The notes under the pieces were generated by a model. It did not search any database and was not told where the DNA came from. It worked only from the letters and a program-made list of their open reading frames with translations. Below are positions 57,961 to 64,000 of a DNA stretch of 64,000 nucleotides, piece after piece. This stretch comes from Durusdinium trenchii (Eukaryota; Sar; Dinophyceae; Suessiales; Symbiodiniaceae): assembly GCA_963970005.1 (NCBI GenBank), contig CAXAMN010022707.1, forward strand, positions 713,989 to 777,988. Reading direction: 5' to 3'. The position numbers and the translations under genes were made by a program. The number at the start of each line of letters is the position of its first letter. The first letter of the stretch is position 1.

Positions 57961-60410
57961 CAAGGTACCCAAGGTGAGAAAGCTGCTTGGAACTCTGGTG
58001 GTCATCGCGTGGAACTCTGGCTTGCTGGCTGCCTGAGTGCTTTGGGCTCGTTTGTGACTTTCGTGTGGCTTTACCAAGCCAAGAAGGCATGCCAAGCAGT
58101 TGCACCAGAAGAAAGCCTGTCGCCGAGACCGGGTACAGTCACCTCCACCATGCGAATCCTTTGTATCACCAGTTTGTCCATCAGCTATGGCGCCATGATT
58201 TCGTCGATGACGATCTTCGTCCTGCCCAAAGAAGCTGACTCTTGCCAGATCCGGGATCGAATTGTTCAGTGGAATCGCATTTTTGAAGACGGAAACGCAT
58301 TCACGCATTCTAGAATTTGTTTGGGTTGAGTTGTGGGTGTTGATTGAGAAGATAATGCCAACCGGACAAGCGCTTGCGGATTTGTTTGAGGGCAACATGC
58401 ATAGAAGATCATCAAACTCTTTTGTTTGTTTCCTCGTTTGAGTCGCTGGAGGGACAACGAAATCATTCCACTCATTTGAATCTATTTCCTTGTACCTGAT
58501 GACATTTGATTCAACCTTCCAGAACAACCTAAACCACACCTTTTGGGTCTGCCGAATAGCTCCACAACACGTCGAGCACACTTCCAGGCTTGAGCAGTTC
58601 ATCACGACACCTTTTGGGATGATGCGAAAGCAAGAGATGGCTCAATGTAAGACTGAGGAACACGGAAGTTTCCATGTTCTGAAGACTGAACCACCTGTAA
58701 GGAGCTGAGAAACAGTTCTCCTTGTGTTTTTCTTTTGTCAGCCACAACAAGGCAGCAAAACACAAGACACATCCAAAAAACACCAGGCCAAAACTCTGGG
58801 AAAACAGCAGTGCTGCCAGCAAAGAAAAAGCGAGAAGACAGACTAAGTCGACCCCTTTTTCCACGATCACAACAAAAAGAAACACACACACACAACAAAT
58901 CACACACAAGAAAGGAACCAGGACCAAACACACACACAACAAATCACAGAAACACAAAAAGAGAGGAACCGGTACTACCCGGAACCCGTACACCGGGGCT
59001 GCCAGGAACATTTCTACCCGTCTCATGCTTCCATGAGCCTGGGCCTTTTGGAACTCCTGGGCGCCGCGTGTTTGCTCTGTGGCCCGGTGGCGGGCCTGAT
59101 CTCAGCCACTAGGGCGGCAGAGGCCTCCGGCCACCGGGGGAAGGACGTGCTTAAAGAACTGCCGCCCTCAGGGATGGGGGGGCCAAGAACCAAAGAACCA
59201 GACCAGACATACAAATCCAATATGATGGGTGTGTCTTTCTAATCCCAATCAATGGGTTCTAGTCCATTTTCCTTCTTCCAGGGGTCGAACTGGGAGGTCT
59301 CCCTATTTGATTTCTTCGGTAAACCCTCTTGCATGTAAGCCACGTGTTAAACACCCAGGAATCGATCGACGTTTTCAGACACGCTCCGAATCTTCGTCGT
59401 GCTCCGAATCTTCTTCGTGCGTCGACGACTCGTCGTGGGGCGGGATGCCATGCGAAAGATAGGGGTCCGGAGAGCAGGGCTGGTGAGATTGGGCTCCCGG
59501 TCCGGGTGCTGCACCCACGGTTTGACGGGTCCGACAGTGGAGCGATCGGAATCCGTTGGATCTTCGTCCCACTCCGTTGGTGTGAATGTCGGTGTTCATC
59601 ACCCCCACACCGTGAACTTAGACTAAGTCGACTCATGGTGTCTTCTCTATTGAACCGGCATACTTAGCACATCCATCCTACGGTCCTACTGTGCGGCCGA
59701 TGACAGGCGTCTTGATTGTTCTGGCACTCGGTTCCGACTCCGAGTCGGCCTGTTCGCGTCACTTAGGACCGCATCAAACATCCAATGGGACGGCGAAGGC
59801 CAATGGCCACCTGGACGGCGAAGGGCCAAAGGGGTGACACCTGGGCTTTATCAAGATTAATTCCGTGCTAACTTTAATCTAACTGTCATTTCTGGTCGAG
59901 AAGATCTCAGATCTGTATATATTTCGAAAGCTACCCTTTCTCGGTCGAAGCTACCCCGCTTCACCACACCTGCCGTGAAAACGGCACCCTCGGCGGTTTG
60001 TCTCACACCTTTGACCTCAACCCTTGACCGACCTCAGCATGTGTGACCTCGCCGCCAGCGACACGGCGGACCGCACAAACAGGTGTCACAAAGGCCGGGC
60101 GTACTGTGCCACGACTCTGTGGCGGATGTAGACTCTTGATTCATAAACTGAGACCAGGTGAAGAGGCTTTTCAAGTCAACTGGGGAGGTTTATGAATCAA
60201 GATTCTACATTACTGTGCCACTGAGGTCTTGCTTCTCTCGCAGCTGGCAGTGACTGGAACCATTGGATGCTGGCTCTCGTCGACGTACCGTTCGCCTGCC
60301 GCGTTTGCCGTCTGTCTCCTAGTCCAGCAGATCGGATGGAATAGCGCCCATGCCGCACACAATGCCCTCCTGTCTGACACCTGGCTGCTACTGGATGGAA
60401 GTGCCTGCTA
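57961..60410 (+). CDS. MFS-type transporter, 5' part
   Basis: Membrane carrier of the major facilitator type, substrate unknown. The first exon (about 57961-58245) has a hydrophobic helix WLAGCLSALGSFVTFVWLY and, after a short loop, MRILCITSLSISYGAMISSM and TIFVLPKEA. The Ser-Ile-x-Tyr-Gly-Ala-Met helix ending LPKEA is typical of the first helix of algal MFS carriers. The second exon (about 59024-59105) encodes MSLGLLELLGAACLLCGPVA and GLIS, which fits helix 2 entering the conserved G-x-x-x-D-R loop. The third starts at 60244 after CTCTCGCAG with LAVTGTIGCWLSSTYRSPAA, then FAVCLLVQQIGWNSAHAAHN. Only about four helices are present; the remaining eight or so must lie beyond 60.4 kb, where the window turns to tandem repeats, or have been lost. 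Exon ends are approximate. Confidence 0.68.
59265..59310 (+). repeat. Dispersed CTTCTTCCAGGGG / GGGAGGTCTCCC repeat
   Basis: Contains TCCTTCTTCCAGGGGTCGA and ACTGGGAGGTCTCCC. Shared with copies at 19961, 37688 and, inverse, 39960 and 37315; it lies between MFS exons 2 and 3. Confidence 0.65.
60128..60212. repeat. 85-bp hairpin-type inverted repeat
   Basis: GTAGACTCTTGATTCATAAAC at the left is answered by GGTTTATGAATCAAGATTCTAC at the right, with one mismatch; the loop is about 38 bases. It sits just 32 bp upstream of the MFS exon acceptor at 60243. Confidence 0.85.
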
Positions 60411-61994
60411 ACGATAGAAAAGATGGGAAGGCTATGAAAAGGTTATGGTGCAAAATGAACTGCGTAGTTTACAGCTATGTTTTTTTTTTAAGGCTACGCG
60501 CTTCCGCTCTGCTGTCAGGATCTAGAATGAATCGATCCTTTTTTTTTTGCGCAGACTAGTTCCCTCGTTTTCAAATCCATTACATTTGTATTGAAGTAGG
60601 ACGACCTCCCAGATCGACCCCCTCTTCCAGGTTCGGGAAATAGAGTCCATCCACCTTTTAAGCCAGGGGTGGAGGTCTCCCTATGACACACCCACTGGAT
60701 TTGTGACGTGTCGCGAAGGGGTTCGAAGGGCGCTCCAAACATCGTCATGCAGAGAGTTGATGCATGCGCACTGAAGCAACATGTCAAGGTCAACTGGCTG
60801 AGGCCGCAAGTTGTGGATCACTGCATTGTGCACATCGCAACAGTCCTAAAGATCAAAAATAGAACACTCTTTCCACCTTTCAGATAACCCGATAGCGCAC
60901 GTACGCAAACACAAACGGCCAACGTTGTCCGACACTCTTGCTTGACACTCTTCAAAGATACTCTTGCGTGATGCTATTTTGGGACACTCTTGTCGGACAT
61001 TCTTGCGAGACACTTTTCTGGAACACTCTTGTAGGACGCCCTCTTGTGGGACACTCTTGTAGTGCACTCTTGTGGGACATTCTCGAGCACTTCCTCCAGT
61101 TTACAATGTTTGCTAACCAAGTGGGCTTGAACAGGAGGGTGACACCAGGAGATTGAGACCAACGAATTGGCACTGAACGGGTTTTGGGCTTTGTTGTACT
61201 GCAGGGGGGTTAGTCCAGAGTTTTATGTTTTATGTTTGTGTAATTCTTGGAGGCCGGAAATACTGATTATTGTCGTGTAAAGTTTTCACATTGTCTTGAA
61301 GTCAAATTACGCTAGTGTTGCAGATTTTTGACACATAACACAATAAACGAAATTGTGTATTGATTTGGGAGGCCTATAGCTGTAGCACATCCCTCATCCC
61401 AAAATAAGTTTTTGAAAATCACATGATTTTGTGAGTTTTGCCGGACTTTTCGGGAACACCGTATGTGTTTTTTCCCGAATGCGTAGCGAAGGGTTCTCGT
61501 TTAACTCTTGGGGGTCTGGCGGTAGAGCTTTGTTCGCGACCCGTTGCTTCTATGTTCGCAACCGTTGGCAACCGTCCGCAACCGTTCGCAGTAGAGCGCT
61601 AAGGCGCTGCCATTGGGGGAAGCTTTTGCAAGTGACTTTTCATGGATGTGTCACGTGTCAGTTTGCGACGCTATTCCATTGTGATTTGCATGAAAATGAC
61701 ATGTCGCGCAAGAAGCGTGATGCATTTCGCTGCACAGGCGCAGCGTTTTGTGAGATCCTCAGTTTGCTACGCAGTTCCATTGGGATTAGCATTTGGAGAG
61801 TCGTGTTTTTGGGGTGTTGGATGTGGCCGTGCCATTGGGATTTGCGTTTCAGGGTGTGGCATCGAAGCTCTGTTTTCGTGACAAGTCTCAGCTGAAATGG
61901 CGATTTTGGTGGATGGGAGTGTGCTCAGAACGGATCGAAATCATGCCAAACGTGTGGTGTGGTGCAAATTTTGTTGAAGCTCACATGAGATGAT
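60411..61994. other. Gene-free region leading into tandem repeats
   Basis: Another block with GACCTCCCAGATCGACC and GGTGGAGGTCTCCC words lies at about 60601-60690. Degenerate inverse copies of the 13-bp repeat occupy 60926-61090. No exon of the transporter gene is evident. Confidence 0.5.
60926..61090 (-). repeat. Inverse, degenerate copy of the 13-bp array
   Basis: About twelve copies of ACTCTTGTGGGAC-like words, the inverse complement of the unit at 62660-64000. They are more diverged than the main array. Confidence 0.8.
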
Positions 61995-62210
61995 ATTGTC
62001 ACTTTTCGCGGCAGGCGCAGTACTTTGTGCGGGTTTTGAGGCATGGAAGTGTGATTTTCGTGGCAGGCGCAGGGAATCGTGAGGTTGCGAGGTGTGACGG
62101 AGGTGACATTGCGTGGCAGGCGCAGTACTTTGTGCGCGTTAGACGTGTGGACGCGGAAAGATGCGTGGCAGGCGCAGGGAATCGTGAGGTTGTGAGTTGT
62201 GGTAGAGGTG
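61995..62210 (+). repeat. Alternating repeat with GTGGCAGGCGCAG
   Basis: Four copies of (G/C)TGGCAGGCGCAG-like words near 62010, 62058, 62120 and 62167. They alternately precede TACTTTGTGCG and GGAATCGTGAGGTTG, giving two A-B pairs about 110 bp apart. Confidence 0.8.
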
Positions 62211-62325
62211 ACTGTCGTTGTCTCATTGGGATTGGCGTGTGAGCGGGTGTTGTTTGGAGGGGCTGGAATCGCGAAACTGCTTGGCAGGGCTGCGTGATGT
62301 GTGTGCTCCGATGGGTGTTTCCGCT

Positions 62326-62632
62326 TGACTTTTGGAGGAAGTCTCGTACGAAACGCTCGTTTTGGAGACTTTGACACTAAAGTTTTTGAGGAAGTCTCGT
62401 ACGAAACGCTCGTTTTGGAGAGTTGACAGGTGACTTTTGGAGGAAGTCTCGTACGAAACGCTCGTTTTGGAGACTTGACGTGTGACTTTTGGAGGAGGTC
62501 TCGTACGAAACGCTCCGTTTTGGAGACTTGACGCGTGACTTTAGGAGGAAGTCTCGTACGAAACGCTCGTCTTGCAGCCTCGAAGCGTGACTTTTGGAGG
62601 AAGTCTCGTACGAAACGCTCGCGTGACTGCTT
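62326..62632 (+). repeat. About six tandem units of 50-54 bp
   Basis: Each unit contains GAAGTCTCGTACGAAACGCT followed by CG-TTTTGGAGA and a TGACTTTTGGAG linker. The last two units diverge after the core. Open on the minus strand (SPKRAFRTRLP-type translation), probably because the units keep frame by chance. Confidence 0.9.
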
Positions 62633-62659
62633 CTAGTGTGTGGGCAGACCGTGTCGCGA

Positions 62660-64000
62660 CACGAGTGTCCCACAAGAGTGTCCCACAAGAGTGTTCCACA
62701 AGAGTGTCCCGCAACCGTGTCCCACAAGAGTGTCTCACAAGAGTGTCCCTTAAGAGTGTCCCACAAGAGTGTCCTATAAGAGTGCCCCACAAGAGTGTCC
62801 TACAAGAGTGTCCCACAAGAGTTTCCTACAAGAGTGTCACACAAGAGTGTCCCACAAGAGTGTCCCACAAGAGTGTCCTACAAGAGTGTCCTACAAGAGT
62901 GTCCCACAAGAGTGTCCTGTAAGAGTGACCCACAAGATTGTCCTACAAGAGTGTGTCACAAGACTGTCCCACAAGAATGTCCGACAAGAGTGTCCCATAA
63001 GAGTGACCCACAAGAGTGCTTTTGAGAGTGTCCCACAAAGAGTGTCCTACAAGAGTGTCGTGTAAGAGTGACCCACAAGAGTGTCCTACAAGAGTGTCTC
63101 GCAAGAGAGTGTCCCATAAGAGTGACACACAAGAGTGCCCCACAAGAGTGTCCCACAAGAGTGTCCCACAAGAGTGCCCCGTAAGAGTGGCCCACAAGAG
63201 TGTCCTACAAGAGTGTCCCACAAGAGTGTCCTACAAGAGTGTCCCGCAAGAGTGTCCTACAAGAGTGTCTCAAAACAGTCCCCCCCCAAGAGTTTCCTAC
63301 AAGAGTGTCCTACAAGAGTGTCCCACAAGAGTGTCCCAGAAGAGTGTCCCGCAAGAGTGTCCTACAAGAGTGTCCCGAAACACTGCCCCGCAAGAGTTTC
63401 CTACAAGAGTGACCCACAAGAGTGTCCTACAAGATTGTCCCACAAGAGTTTTCCACAACAGTGGCCTATATGAGTGTCCCACAAGAGTGTCCTACAAGAG
63501 TGTCCCACAAGAGTTTCCTACAAGAGTGACCCACAAGAGTGTCCTATAAGAGTGCCGCGCAAGAGTGTCTTACAAGAGTGTCCCACAAGAGTTTCCTACA
63601 AGAGTGTCCTATAACAGTGTCCCACAAGAGTGTCCCACAAGAGTGTCCCACAAGAGTGTCCCACAAGAGTGTCCTACAAGAGCGTCCCACAAGAGTGTCC
63701 TACGAGAGTGTCCCACAAGAGTGTCCTACAAGAGTGTCCCACAAGAGTGTTCCACAAGAGTGTCCTATAAGAGTGTCCCACAAGAGTGTCCTACAAGAGT
63801 GTCCTACAAGAGTGTCCCACAATAGTGTCTCACAAGAGTGTCCCACAAGAGTGTCCTACAAGAATGTCCCACAAGAGTGTTCCCACAAGAGTGTCTTCTA
63901 AGAGTGTCCTACAAGAGGGTCCCACAATAGTGTCTCACAAGAGTGTCCCATACAGAGTGTCCCACAAGAGTGTCCCGCAAGAGTGTCCCAAATGAGTGTC
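62660..64000 (+). repeat. 13-bp tandem array, about 100 units
   Basis: Unit GTCCCACAAGAGT with the common variant GTCCTACAAGAGT; it continues past the window end. Three units make 39 bp or 13 codons, so all three frames stay open and translate as CPTRVSHKSVPQE-type repeats. The long ORFs here need not be genes. Confidence 0.97.

Noticed and set aside
57950..57990. GTQGTQGEK as a fourth collagen-like exon
   Set aside because: Only two or three triplets, arising from a 9-bp duplication (GGTACTCAA/GGTACCCAA), and far from the other three exons across two unrelated genes.
62660..64000. Long + strand ORFs (up to 177 codons) with a CPTRVSHKSVPQE-type repeat, as a repeat protein gene
   Set aside because: The 13-bp unit keeps all three frames open, variants do not favour any frame, and there is no flanking unique coding sequence.
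62660..64000. CRISPR array
   Set aside because: The unit is 13 bp with no spacers, and the genome is eukaryotic.
1..64000. tRNA, rRNA, reverse transcriptase or transposase genes
   Set aside because: None could be recognised by eye on either strand; a covariance-model and profile scan would be needed to exclude them.

Overview
The window looks like nuclear DNA of a photosynthetic dinoflagellate, most likely a Symbiodiniaceae-type genome. The reasons are as follows. Recognisable protein fragments are short and separated by introns of a few hundred bases. Every gene that can be oriented reads on the + strand. Reconstructed introns use GT, GC and GA donors with acceptors usually followed by G. 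One gene encodes a PsbP-like protein with a thylakoid-type signal. There is an ankyrin/ion-channel protein of a kind that is abundant in these algae. The genus is an inference; no rRNA or spliced-leader sequence was found to settle it.

Layout. 1.4-2.4 kb: candidate exons of an unknown gene. 4.76-8.76 kb: an ankyrin-repeat, TRP/polycystin-like cation channel in three exons. 10.8-11.85 kb: a PsbP-like plastid protein with a frame break. 13.2-14.6 kb: a proline-rich exon and the last exon of a ZIP metal transporter beside a 10-N gap. 18.2-19.1 kb: a 301-codon ORF. 24.8-25.2 kb: a strong but frame-shifted exon. 28.4-30.2 kb: a WD-repeat gene resembling WDR54. 33.1-36.8 kb: a PDAP1/PP28 homologue in micro-exons. 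40.5-44.0 kb: exons of an unknown gene. 44.3-45.4 kb: three collagen-like G-X-Y micro-exons. 47.2-48.0 kb: two small candidate genes. 49.6-53.05 kb: a complete BCKDHA gene in seven exons. 53.9-57.06 kb: an ankyrin-repeat protein with a leading signal-like segment. 57.9-60.4 kb: the 5' part of an MFS-type transporter. 60.9-64.0 kb: tandem repeats, including a 13-bp array that runs off the window end.

The genes do not form an obvious pathway. They include housekeeping (BCKDHA, PDAP1), plastid (PsbP-like), transport (ZIP, MFS, channel) and scaffold (ankyrin, WD) functions in a unidirectional array. Their introns hold short inverted-repeat elements. Two of about 108 bp, at 6.47 and 50.12 kb, share sequence, orientation and ends although they lie in introns of unrelated genes, which makes them candidate introner-like or MITE-like elements. 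All exon boundaries come from reading frames, splice-site dinucleotides and remembered family conservation; no alignment or transcript was available.
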